64,000 nucleotides of DNA. Source: an uncultured Lachnospiraceae bacterium. Its GTDB lineage: Bacteria > Bacillota > Clostridia > Lachnospirales > Lachnospiraceae. The DNA lies in contig CAJTJY010000002.1 of NCBI GenBank assembly GCA_910576975.1, forward strand, positions 103,250-167,249, read 5' to 3'. Every line of letters begins with the position of its first letter. The first letter of the stretch is position 1. Made by a program: the position numbers and the translations under genes. Below the pieces are notes generated by a model, which was not told the DNA's origin, ran no database searches, and saw nothing but the letters and a program-made list of their open reading frames with translations. Positions 53,079 to 63,000 of the stretch are shown here, one piece after another.

Positions 53079-53119
53079 ATTTTATTTCCTCCTGTGCGGT
53101 CAAGTTACCACCAATCTTC

Positions 53120-53380
53120 TCAATAACGCTGTTTCATAATATGTGCCGTGATGATCGTATAGCTGTATGCGTTTACCGTTATCTTTATATTGTCAAGCTC
53201 GCAATACCAATTTTTACCTTGCTGGTAAATGATGCAATTCTGATCAATAATCTTATTTTTACAGTATTGCACTACATCATCTTCGCAATCCCATTTTAAA
53301 TTTCTCTTAATTCTGTCAATTCCCAACTCCGTAGTATGTATTTTATCAATATTATTCAACAGTACTTGCTTTTCCTCCAT
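53120..53380 (-). CDS. DUF3781 family protein
   Basis: 86 residues. LLNNIDKIHTTELGIDRIKR at the start and KITVNAYSYTIITAHIMK at the end match what I recall of the DUF3781 family of small Firmicute proteins. Function unknown. GGAGA lies a few bases before the ATG. It is flanked by the double-hairpin region on one side and the FMN-binding lipoprotein gene on the other. Confidence 0.75.
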   Translation of the reverse strand: MEEKQVLLNNIDKIHTTELGIDRIKRNLKWDCEDDVVQYCKNKIIDQNCIIYQQGKNWYCELDNIKITVNAYSYTIITAHIMKQRY

Positions 53381-53486
53381 GATTCTCCATTCTCCAAAGC
53401 TCCAGGTTCCATATAAGCTTCATCCGTAACCTGTCAAGATGAATGACACTGTGAATCCCCCCTGTGAATTGGATGAAAATTACGGC

Positions 53487-53915
53487 TCATTTCACCTGTA
53501 CTACCCTGGGATCGCCTTTCCTTGCCTGTTCCATCACGGCTGGAACTAATTTTGCAAAATTATCACCAGAATCAGTCGCCCCGGTCATTAGTTCCACCTT
53601 AGTATCCTTTTGTCCCTCTATCAGCTGCTGCACATACCGCCTGGTATACTGATTGGGATATGTCCCATCCGTAAGCCCCATATTGTGCATATATTCATTA
53701 TCCAAAGCCTTGACAAATCCACTGGAATCTTTGGCATTAAATTCCACTGATACAATCGTGTCATCTTCAACCTCAATGCAGACATACTCCTTCCAGCCAT
53801 GAGAAAACTCCGCCATCTCCGCCTTATAATATCCATCTTTCATTTTGTCACTGCCGCATCCAGGCAACAGTATCATACCTGCCAAAAAGACAGGTATTAT
53901 GATTCTCTCCTTCAT
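53487..53915 (-). CDS. FMN-binding domain lipoprotein
   Basis: 142 residues from the ATG at 53915 (GGAGG upstream); the longer frame overlaps uvrA and lacks a site. A lipoprotein signal peptide ends in the lipobox LLPGC, so the mature protein is tethered to the outside of the membrane. The remaining ~120 residues are one FMN_bind domain: DGYYKAEMAEFSHGWKEYV, SVEFNAKDSSGF, and ELMTGATDSGDNFAKL, where the Thr of S/T-GAT is the covalent flavin site. Such proteins belong to extracytoplasmic electron-transfer chains. No redox partner is adjacent. Confidence 0.88.
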   Translation of the reverse strand: MKERIIIPVFLAGMILLPGCGSDKMKDGYYKAEMAEFSHGWKEYVCIEVEDDTIVSVEFNAKDSSGFVKALDNEYMHNMGLTDGTYPNQYTRRYVQQLIEGQKDTKVELMTGATDSGDNFAKLVPAVMEQARKGDPRVVQVK

Positions 53916-53995
53916 ACCAAAGCACCTCCGCATAATTTCACTGACGCAACCGCTTCTTCCAATTTTTCCGCTCGCTGACAATTCTTGAAATAATC

Positions 53996-54013
53996 GCCAT
54001 TTCAAATAATGGC
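53996..54013 (-). terminator. Weak hairpin downstream of uvrA
   Basis: GCCATT-ATTTGA-AATGGC on the minus strand, 30-47 bases past the uvrA stop and followed by GATTATTTC. The six-pair stem and poor T-run make it a weak candidate. Confidence 0.3.
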
Positions 54014-54042
54014 AGGTTGTTCTGTTGATAACGGACGGACAT

Positions 54043-56880
54043 CTATTTCTGTAGGTATTTTTTGACATATTTTCCGGTATAGGAACCTTCCGCCTCTGCC
54101 ACTTGCTCTGGCGTTCCCTTGGCGATCACTTTGCCACCGCCGTCTCCCCCTTCCGGACCCATGTCAATAATATAATCGGCTGTTTTAATCACATCCAGGT
54201 TATGTTCAATCACCACCACCGTGTTGCCTCCTTCTGCGAGACGCTGTAAAATCTCCGTCAATTTGTGCACGTCTGCAAAATGCAGCCCAGTGGTTGGCTC
54301 ATCGAGGATATAAATCGTCTTTCCCGTACTGCGCCTGCTCAGCTCCGTAGCAAGCTTTATCCGCTGGGCTTCACCACCGGATAACGTGGTAGAGGGCTGA
54401 CCCAGCTTGATATAGGAAAGCCCGACATCATAAAGCGTTTCAATCTTTCTATGAATAGAAGGCACATTTTCAAAAAACTGCAGCGCCTCCTCTACCGTCA
54501 TATCAAGCACATCGAAGATGCTTTTTCCCTTATACTTCACTTCTAATGTCTCACGGTTATACCGTTTTCCGCCGCAGACTTCACAAGGCACATACACATC
54601 TGGCAAAAAATGCATCTCTATTTTTAATATTCCGTCCCCGGCGCATGCCTCGCACCTTCCTCCCTTTACATTAAAGCTGAATCTTCCTTTGGCGTACCCT
54701 TTTGCCTTGGCGTCTGGGGTCGCCGCAAACAAATCCCGGATTTGGTCAAACACTCCCGTATACGTCGCAGGATTGGAACGGGGCGTCCTGCCAATGGGAG
54801 ACTGGTCAATATCAATCACTTTGTCCAATTGTTCCATTCCTTCGATGGACTTGTGCTTGCCAGGAATGATTCTTGCGCGGTTCAGGTCCCTTGCAAGGCG
54901 TTTATACAAAATCTCATTGGTCAGCGAAGATTTTCCTGATCCAGATACCCCTGTGATGCAGGTCATGACTCCAAGAGGAATATTTACGTTGATATTCTGC
55001 AGATTATTCTCTTTCGCTCCTTTGATTTTAAGAAATCCTGTAGGCTTTCTCCTGTTTTCCGGCACTGGAATTTTAATTTTTCCACTGAGATAGGCTCCGG
55101 TAACAGAATGGGGATTTTGCATAATCTCCTGGGCAGTTCCCTGAGCCACTAACTCCCCGCCATGCTCTCCTGCTCCTGGACCGATATCCACAATATGGTC
55201 TGCTGCCAGCATGGTATCCTCGTCATGCTCGACTACGATCAGAGTATTTCCAAGTTCTTTGAGATTCCTCAAGGTATTCAAAAGCTTGTCATTGTCCCGC
55301 TGATGCAGTCCGATGCTCGGCTCGTCCAAAATATAAGCAACGCCCACAAGCCCGGAACCGATCTGAGTGGCAAGACGAATACGCTGAGCCTCCCCGCCGG
55401 ACAAAGTCCCTGTTCCCCTGGAAAGCGTCAGATAATCCAGCCCCACGTCCACCAGAAATCCAACTCTGGCCCGGATTTCCTTCAACACCTGAGCGCCAAT
55501 CAGTTGCTGCTGTTTTGTCAGTTCCATCTCCGACAAAAAACTTTGGAGCTTGCGAATCGACATCGAGGTAACTTCGTGAATATTTTTCCCGGAAATGGTC
55601 ACAGAAAGCGCCTCCCGCTTCAGCCTCTGCCCTTTGCAGGTTTTACAAGGCGTTACCCGCATAAACTGTTCATATTCCTGCTTCATGATATCGGAACCTG
55701 TCTCCCGGTAACGTCTTTCCACATTTCTAACCAATCCCTCAAATGCCACGTCATAGACGCCTTCTCCGCGCTGCCCTTTGTAATGTACCTTGACCTCTTT
55801 TCCGCCAGTGCCATTAATTAGGACATTCTGAACCTTTTTAGGAAGTTTCTCAAAAGGAGTCTCAAGGTCAAAATCATATTTTTTTGCCAAAGCCATAAGT
55901 ATCGCATTGGTAAAGCTTCCCTTGTCCGTACACGACTGCCAGCCCATCACCTGGATTGCACCCTCGCCTATACTGAGCGTTTTATCAGGAATCATCAGAT
56001 CCAAGTCAAATTCCATCTTATAGCCCAGTCCAAAGCAGTCTTTACAGGCGCCAAAAGGATTATTGAATGAAAAGCTTCTGGGTTCAATCTCGTCAATGCT
56101 GATGCCGCAATCTGGACAGGAAAAACTCTGCGAAAAATTGATGGGGTCCTCACCTATGACATCCACAGTCATAAGTCCTTCCGCAAGCTCCAAAACATTT
56201 TCCACTGAGTCGGTAAGGCGCTTTTCAATCCCAGGCTTTACTACCAGACGGTCGACCACGATCTCAATATTGTGTCTGATATTTTTATCGAGTGGAATTT
56301 CTTCTGTCAAATCATAAATATTTCCATCTGCCTGTACCCGGACATAGCCGCTTCGCTTTGCCTGCTCCAATAGCTTCTGATGCGTCCCTTTCCGTCCCCG
56401 TACCACCGGGGCCAAGAGCTGGATCTTGCTTCCCTGCGGCAGTGACATAATCTGATCTACCATCTGGTCTACCGACTGTTTCTTAATCTCTTTTCCACAG
56501 CTAGGACAATGCGGAATTCCAATCCTTGCATATAACAGACGAAAATAATCATATATTTCAGTGACTGTACCCACCGTTGACCTGGGATTGCGGTTTGTAG
56601 ACTTCTGGTCGATGGAAATGGCTGGAGAAAGCCCCTCGATCTTCTCCACGTCCGGCTTCTCCATCTGCCCCAAAAACTGTCTTGCATAAGAAGACAAAGA
56701 TTCCATATACCTGCGCTGCCCCTCTGCATAGATGGTGTCAAAGGCAAGGGAAGACTTGCCTGAACCACTCAATCCTGTCAGCACGACAAACTCATTTCTG
56801 GGTATGTCCACATCAAGGTTTTTCAGGTTATGTTCGTTTGCTCCCCGTATCTTAATGAAATTCTTTTCTGCTTTTGCCAT
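54043..56880 (-). CDS. uvrA: Excinuclease ABC subunit A
   Basis: 945 residues from the ATG at 56880 (AAGGAG upstream); an earlier in-frame ATG at 56913 overlaps that signal. Two ABC ATPase halves: Walker A GLSGSGKSS (36-44) and GVSGSGKSS in the second half, signatures LSGGEAQRIRLATQ and LSGGEAQRIKLATE, and zinc modules CPDCG...CKDC and CEAC...CEVC. It recognises bulky DNA damage in nucleotide excision repair and hands it to UvrB, encoded directly upstream. Confidence 0.98.
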   Translation of the reverse strand: MAKAEKNFIKIRGANEHNLKNLDVDIPRNEFVVLTGLSGSGKSSLAFDTIYAEGQRRYMESLSSYARQFLGQMEKPDVEKIEGLSPAISIDQKSTNRNPRSTVGTVTEIYDYFRLLYARIGIPHCPSCGKEIKKQSVDQMVDQIMSLPQGSKIQLLAPVVRGRKGTHQKLLEQAKRSGYVRVQADGNIYDLTEEIPLDKNIRHNIEIVVDRLVVKPGIEKRLTDSVENVLELAEGLMTVDVIGEDPINFSQSFSCPDCGISIDEIEPRSFSFNNPFGACKDCFGLGYKMEFDLDLMIPDKTLSIGEGAIQVMGWQSCTDKGSFTNAILMALAKKYDFDLETPFEKLPKKVQNVLINGTGGKEVKVHYKGQRGEGVYDVAFEGLVRNVERRYRETGSDIMKQEYEQFMRVTPCKTCKGQRLKREALSVTISGKNIHEVTSMSIRKLQSFLSEMELTKQQQLIGAQVLKEIRARVGFLVDVGLDYLTLSRGTGTLSGGEAQRIRLATQIGSGLVGVAYILDEPSIGLHQRDNDKLLNTLRNLKELGNTLIVVEHDEDTMLAADHIVDIGPGAGEHGGELVAQGTAQEIMQNPHSVTGAYLSGKIKIPVPENRRKPTGFLKIKGAKENNLQNINVNIPLGVMTCITGVSGSGKSSLTNEILYKRLARDLNRARIIPGKHKSIEGMEQLDKVIDIDQSPIGRTPRSNPATYTGVFDQIRDLFAATPDAKAKGYAKGRFSFNVKGGRCEACAGDGILKIEMHFLPDVYVPCEVCGGKRYNRETLEVKYKGKSIFDVLDMTVEEALQFFENVPSIHRKIETLYDVGLSYIKLGQPSTTLSGGEAQRIKLATELSRRSTGKTIYILDEPTTGLHFADVHKLTEILQRLAEGGNTVVVIEHNLDVIKTADYIIDMGPEGGDGGGKVIAKGTPEQVAEAEGSYTGKYVKKYLQK

Positions 56881-56965
56881 AAGTGGTAAACTCCTTTTTC
56901 GTAGATTTGCCATACAAGCTCTCGAACGCCCGAAACGCAGGGGCCAATTTCATTTCTGCATAGCT

Positions 56966-58948
56966 TTACATATCTCTGAGATTCTTTTTCAATTCTATCA
57001 TCTTGTCACGCAGATCTGCCGCCGCCTCGAAGTTCAATTCTGCCGCTGCAGACTGCATCTTTTTCTGAATTTCTGCAACCAGTTTTTCTAATTCTTTCTT
57101 GCTCATGGATTCTGGATCTTTTTGGAATTGGCATTCTTCTTTGGCAACCTTTTTGGAAATGCTGATCAATTCCCGAACGGATTTCTGAATCGTGGTCGGC
57201 GTGATCCCATGTTCTTTATTGTATGCCTCCTGCTTGCTTCTCCTACGGTTTGTCTCGTCAATTGCTACCCGCATGGAATCCGTGATGCTGTCCGCATACA
57301 TAATCACATGCCCCTCTGAGTTTCTCGCCGCACGTCCAATGGTCTGAATTAGGGATGTCTCAGACCGCAGGAACCCTTCTTTATCTGCATCCAAAATAGC
57401 AACCAAGGTAATTTCTGGTATGTCAAGCCCTTCCCGTAGCAGATTAATGCCCACCAGAACGTCAAAAACGTCGAGTCGCAGATCACGGATAATCTCTGCC
57501 CGCTCCAAAGTGTCAATATCAGAGTGCAAGTACTTCACCCGGATTCCCACCTCGCGCATATAATCTGTCAAATCCTCCGCCATCTTCTTTGTCAGCGTGG
57601 TAATCAGTACCTTATGCTTCTTGGAAACCTCCTTATTCACCTCTCCGATCAAGTCATCAATCTGCCCCTCTACCGGGCGGACATCCACTTCTGGATCAAG
57701 CAGCCCAGTAGGACGGATAATCTGTTCCGCACGCAAAAGCTCATGTTCTTTCTCGTAGACATTTGGCGTAGCCGATACAAATAGCATCTGATCTATTTTA
57801 CTTTCAAACTCTTGAAAATTCAAGGGGCGGTTATCCTTTGCCGAGGGCAGGCGGAATCCATAATCTACCAGCGTGCTTTTGCGTGACTGGTCTCCCGCAT
57901 ACATGCCCCGCACCTGGGGAATGGTGATATGGGACTCATCCACAATGATTAGAAATTCTTCTGGAAAATAGTCCATCAGGGTATTGGGCGCTTCCCCTGG
58001 CTGCAATCCGGAAAGAAAGCGGGAGTAATTCTCAATTCCACTGCAGAACCCAGTTTCTTTGAGCATTTCAATGTCAAAATTGGTGCGTTCTGCGATGCGT
58101 TGCGCCTCCAACAGCTTGTCCTCCCCTTTGAAATATTTGACTCGTTCCTCCATCTCCTGTTCAATTTCCACTGCAGCCTGGCGGATTTTTTCTGGAGACA
58201 CGACATAATGAGAAGCCGGAAATACTGCCATATGCTCCAAGTGGCTTTTGATCTCCCCGGTTAGTACATCAATCTCCGTTATTCTGTCCACCTCGTCTCC
58301 GAAAAATTCTACTCGTATTGCCGTCTCTCCGTAGTTTGCCGGAAAAATTTCAACCACGTCTCCCCGTACTCTGAAAGTCCCTCTCTGAAAATCCATGTCA
58401 TTTCTGGTATACTGGATATCGATCAGTTTGCGAATCACCTCATCCCTGTCCCTTTCCATGCCTGGTCTCAGTGACAGCATCATATTCTTGTAATCTATAG
58501 GACTTCCAAGACCATAGATGCACGACACACTGGATATGATGATCACATCCTTGCGCTCCACCAGAGCCGCCGTGGCAGAAAGACGCAGCTTGTCAATCTC
58601 GTCATTGATCGATGAATCCTTGGCAATATAGGTGTCAGTAGAAGGAACATAAGCTTCCGGTTGGTAATAGTCGTAGTAGGACACAAAGTATTCCACGGCA
58701 TTCTCCGGGAACATCTCCTTGAATTCTCCGTAGAGCTGCGCCGCAAGCGTCTTGTTGTGGGCGATGACCAGCGTCGGCTTCTGCAATTCCTGAATGACAT
58801 TTGCCATCGTAAATGTCTTGCCGGAACCCGTAACCCCTAGTAAAGTCTGGAATTGATTGCCCTCCTTGAAGCCTTTCACCAGCTCGGCTATGGCCTGCGG
58901 CTGGTCGCCTGTAGGCTTGTAGGGGGCCTTTAAAACAAATTTATTCAT
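56966..58948 (-). CDS. uvrB: Excinuclease ABC subunit B
   Basis: 660 residues, full length. Walker A GVTGSGKT (38-45), the DNA-gripping beta-hairpin region YYDYYQPEAYVPSTDTYIAK (91-110), IIVDESHITIPQ, GINLLREGLDIPE, QTIGRAARN and a C-terminal UVR coiled-coil domain (AELNFEAAADLRDKMIEL). It verifies damage and recruits UvrC. GGAGG precedes the ATG. Codons 70-90 are repeated at 63936-64000, beyond a two-gene insertion just upstream, so the 5-prime part of this gene may have been brought in with the insertion. Confidence 0.98.
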   Translation of the reverse strand: MNKFVLKAPYKPTGDQPQAIAELVKGFKEGNQFQTLLGVTGSGKTFTMANVIQELQKPTLVIAHNKTLAAQLYGEFKEMFPENAVEYFVSYYDYYQPEAYVPSTDTYIAKDSSINDEIDKLRLSATAALVERKDVIIISSVSCIYGLGSPIDYKNMMLSLRPGMERDRDEVIRKLIDIQYTRNDMDFQRGTFRVRGDVVEIFPANYGETAIRVEFFGDEVDRITEIDVLTGEIKSHLEHMAVFPASHYVVSPEKIRQAAVEIEQEMEERVKYFKGEDKLLEAQRIAERTNFDIEMLKETGFCSGIENYSRFLSGLQPGEAPNTLMDYFPEEFLIIVDESHITIPQVRGMYAGDQSRKSTLVDYGFRLPSAKDNRPLNFQEFESKIDQMLFVSATPNVYEKEHELLRAEQIIRPTGLLDPEVDVRPVEGQIDDLIGEVNKEVSKKHKVLITTLTKKMAEDLTDYMREVGIRVKYLHSDIDTLERAEIIRDLRLDVFDVLVGINLLREGLDIPEITLVAILDADKEGFLRSETSLIQTIGRAARNSEGHVIMYADSITDSMRVAIDETNRRRSKQEAYNKEHGITPTTIQKSVRELISISKKVAKEECQFQKDPESMSKKELEKLVAEIQKKMQSAAAELNFEAAADLRDKMIELKKNLRDM

Positions 58949-58993
58949 AGCAATACCTCCGCATCATGATTTTCACTATAATTCTCAAGACTA

Positions 58994-60040
58994 TTACGAA
59001 TTTTCGTTTTTACTAACATCCTCTCCCTCTATTTCTAAAAGCATGCGATCAAAATCACTCTGATACATTCGATCCTGCTTTACCCGATATTTCTCAAATT
59101 CGCTTAGTGCATGCTGTTCTGCTATTCTGGCAGAAATAGTTCCTGCATGTGTCAAAATTTCCTTTTTTGACAACTTTAAAATCCCCTCAAACTGTTCCGC
59201 CCAATCTTCCATCGTCATTGGAATCTGTTCTTCTGCACGCAGTTCTGCAAGATCTAAATAAGCATTTACAATTCTTGACATCGCTGATAACTCTTCCTCG
59301 GTCAAATAGTTTTTTGCCACAACAACATCAAACCTCTGAATTTTTCCATTTGGAGAATCTTTCCATGTCTGGAGTCCCATATGTTCTTTCTCACTATGCG
59401 CTCTATGATAAATCACTTCTGCCGCTGTTTTCCCATGAATTGCCCAGTGCAGCTGATTCTGCACCTTCGCAAAAAACTGCCTGGTAGTTTGCGCTTTGGA
59501 ATCATAGTCTATACTTGTAGCGTATATATCAGTAACTTTCTGATAAAACTTTCTTTCAGATAACCGAATCTCCCGAATTCTTTGTAACTGTTCTTCAAAA
59601 TAGTCTTTCGTCAAAACGGTTCCAAAATTTTTCAGGCGTTCATCGTCCATTGCAAATCCTTTAATCGTAAATTCCTCTATAACTCCATTTGCCCACTTTC
59701 GGAATTGAACTGCCCTCGCAGAATCAACTTTATTTCCTACAGCAATGATGGCTTTCAAATTATAATGATTTATATTATAGCATTTTCCATCGGAAGCAGT
59801 TATTCGAAATTTTCGAATAACTGAAACTTCTTCCAGTTCACCATCCGCAAAGATTTTCTTCAAATGATAATTAATGGTATGCGTTTCCACATTATAAAGC
59901 AAACCCATTGTTTTCTGAGTAAGCCAGACATTTTCATCAAAATAGATTGCATTCACATCACTTTCACCAGTAGCTGTAATAAAAGTCAAATATTCTGCTG
60001 CTGAAGAACGTATGATAGATACTTCCTTTTTCTTTTTCAC
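58994..60040 (-). CDS. RhuM family protein (virulence RhuM / defence-island associated)
   Basis: 348 residues starting at GTG (AGAGGG upstream). The N-terminal part contains VWLTQKTMGLLYNVETHTINYHLKKIF, a helix-turn-helix-like DNA-binding motif typical of RhuM, then RKFRITASDGKCYNINHYNL and NHYNLKAIIAVGNKVDS. The C-terminal half (about 165-330) has a Fic/DOC-like or helical domain with FFAKVQNQLHWAIHGKTAAEVI. RhuM proteins are widespread in genomic islands and defence loci, but their biochemical action is not established. It lies 52 bp after the SIR2 gene and 45 bp before uvrB. Confidence 0.85.
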   Translation of the reverse strand: MKKKKEVSIIRSSAAEYLTFITATGESDVNAIYFDENVWLTQKTMGLLYNVETHTINYHLKKIFADGELEEVSVIRKFRITASDGKCYNINHYNLKAIIAVGNKVDSARAVQFRKWANGVIEEFTIKGFAMDDERLKNFGTVLTKDYFEEQLQRIREIRLSERKFYQKVTDIYATSIDYDSKAQTTRQFFAKVQNQLHWAIHGKTAAEVIYHRAHSEKEHMGLQTWKDSPNGKIQRFDVVVAKNYLTEEELSAMSRIVNAYLDLAELRAEEQIPMTMEDWAEQFEGILKLSKKEILTHAGTISARIAEQHALSEFEKYRVKQDRMYQSDFDRMLLEIEGEDVSKNENS

Positions 60041-60092
60041 TGATTTGTCCCTCTTAAAATAATTAAGTCTTCACCAAACATATGTAGCGAAT

Positions 60093-63000
60093 TTACTTTG
60101 ATGACTCTTCATTACATGACCAAATATTACATATTTCTAAATTTTTTATTTGCTTAATCGTTTCTATGCATTCATTCAATTCTTTAAAAATTTGTATTCC
60201 ACTATCTTTCAAAATATCTACATATTTCTTCATTGTTTCCACACAATTGTAAATACAATCAAGATAAAAACGTTCTCCCTGCTGAGCGCGTGGTAAATAT
60301 ATATCAACACATTTTTCCGCCGTAACGGCAATTATAGCCTGCTCCTCTTTAGTGTAAAAAAACGGATGCTTAATCAATAGAGATAATTCACGCCAAAGTT
60401 TTTTTGCACATTCCACATCCATATATTTTATACTATAGATAAAATTGTTTATATGACTCATCACTACTTCTTTTTTTTCATATACTTTATCAATATAGCT
60501 TAACAAAAATTCAAGTCCCAAGAATGCGCTTGGATATAATTTATGTTCTCTTGACATAATTATACTTTCAAAAATATTTATACACAAATCGTATTTTCTC
60601 TGCTCAATTGATTTAGCCATATATAATGCGCTTCTATTTATTCCTAGAATTTCTAATTTCTTATCTAATGCATCTATATACATGATTACGCTTTCAACCA
60701 TACTAGCTAAAAAAGCTTCCATATATATCATTGCTAACAATTGTGATAAATTCAAAAATTTTTGCTCTTCTATTGCCCTTTCCCCTAAAAAATCTCGCCT
60801 ATCTTCTAACGTACTTTTATGTTTCTCAACATAAACTTCTATTTGAGTTAAAAAATTTATAAGAATATCTTTATCCAAAATAGGCTTTTTACACTCTTTA
60901 AAACTAAATGAAGAAAATCTATAAAAGACATTGCAATATATATTTACATTATTGCTACCAACCAGATTATCTTCTTTAACACTGCTATTACATAATAACG
61001 TATAATATAATTCTGAAAACTCAACCTCTGAAGGATGTGGAAGCCTTTCCCATACATCTGGATAAAAACACTCTGACTTAGGTAATTCTTTTATTACATT
61101 ATTCCATAATCTTTTCGAAATCTCTTTTTCATATGTTTCTAATGGCAAACTACGCCATAATAACAGCAAATGTTTAACCCCGTAATCTCGAATTTCAGAA
61201 TCTTCATTGTTCAACATCATAAGTGCATTTTTATAATATTTATCTTTGCTCTCATCATTAATGTTAATATCAATATCTTCAAAAAAAGAAACTAACCCAC
61301 ACTTTACGTTAAACAGAACAAAAATATATTCCTGTAGCTCTGTACCTATTTTCTTATTAAAACGTTTCTTTATCCTATCCAATACTTTTCCTATTTCACT
61401 GCATACAATCTCATAATCATGTTTGCCAAACCTGCATAAACGCTTTATAAAATGAATAATATCATCATCATCTAAAAAAACAACTAATCTGGACATAATA
61501 TCATATACATTTTTTATAGTAAGAATATGCTTTTTATAGATATAAGAATCTGTATCAGCAAAAGTTCTTTCTAGTTCCATTAAATCATCAAAAGTTTTCT
61601 TAACCCCATCTACATCAAGTTGTGCCAGCATCTCACGATTAAATATCCGATCTATTATCTTTTCTTCATTCGTCCTCGCTGCCAATGACAATTTCCAGCT
61701 TGTATTTAGACTTGATCCTATTACCTTATGAATTACCCTTGGAAATAGTTTTGCTTGATCTCCAAAAGCCGGTAGACATAACGTATCAATTGATAATAAA
61801 AAGTTAAAACTTTTCAAATACAAAACATCCATTCCTATATGATAGGTAATCCCTCTGGAGCTATTCAGATTAAATGGTATTACTTCATCATTTTTACAAT
61901 CGTCATCAAAAAACATTTGACCCAATTCTTCTCTCTGTTTTACAATAATATGCCTTGTATTATATTCTTCCTTATACCACTCCTTATCGGAAAAAATATC
62001 ATCTATTTCCCATTTATCTATACGATAACATAAATTCAAGTATCCCAAGTAGGATGCATAAACTTTATCCCCAATTTTCATTTGAGCCAATTCTGCTGCA
62101 CATTGTTTCAAAATAATATCAGCAGATCTTCCTTCATCCAATTGTTTATATAATCCGGCTTTTTTGACCTTATATAACCAATTAATCTCTTCTATTTGAT
62201 TTATTAATTCTCGTGCATTAGAATATGAAAAATCTGATATATCTTTCTTAATCTTTTCAATAATCAAATCATTTGCAAATTGCTTATCTCCATATAATAA
62301 TTTCTCTGCAAATTGCATATGTTCTTTGTACTGCTCCTCTTTCCCATCAATCCTTTCCATCTCAAGAAGATACAGTATAAGCGGTTGTAATTGCTGTATA
62401 TCTGCAAACGATAGTTCCTGAAATTTATCACAAATCATTGCTATTCTTTTCATTATATCATCATCTAACACAACAAGACATTTGCGCAAAATATTTACTA
62501 TATAACTTAATGCATTTAGATTTTGATATTCAAAACACTTATACATAATAATAGAAAAATGTATGTGAAAATATTGTTCGTATTCTCTACGTTCATTTTC
62601 TGGCAACAGAACATATCCTTTTATTTTTCCCCAAACTTTCGAAGCATACTTTTCAATAACGTCTAGATAACCTTGTTTGTCTTTCGGATTCCAAAATATA
62701 TCTGCTTTTTTAAAAGGTATCTCTATTTCTTCATCTTCCTGATAATCTTTAAGTAGAGTAATAAACTTTGATAGTGCTTCATAATACCTATTTTCTTCTT
62801 TTTCTGCTAATACCGAAATATCTATAATAGTTATTTGTTTATCCTCTAATAGCTTTCTTTCTGAAAAACTAATGCTATCATAAAGACCTATTAAATAAAT
62901 CTTAGGACAGGACTCTCCCATGTTATCTCTTAACCATCCTAGCCAACTTTGAAAATTAGGATCATCTCCAGAAAATCCAATCAAGCATAGCCTCGTTTCT

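Noticed and set aside
55162..55821. 219-residue plus-strand ORF
   Set aside because: Shadow of uvrA.
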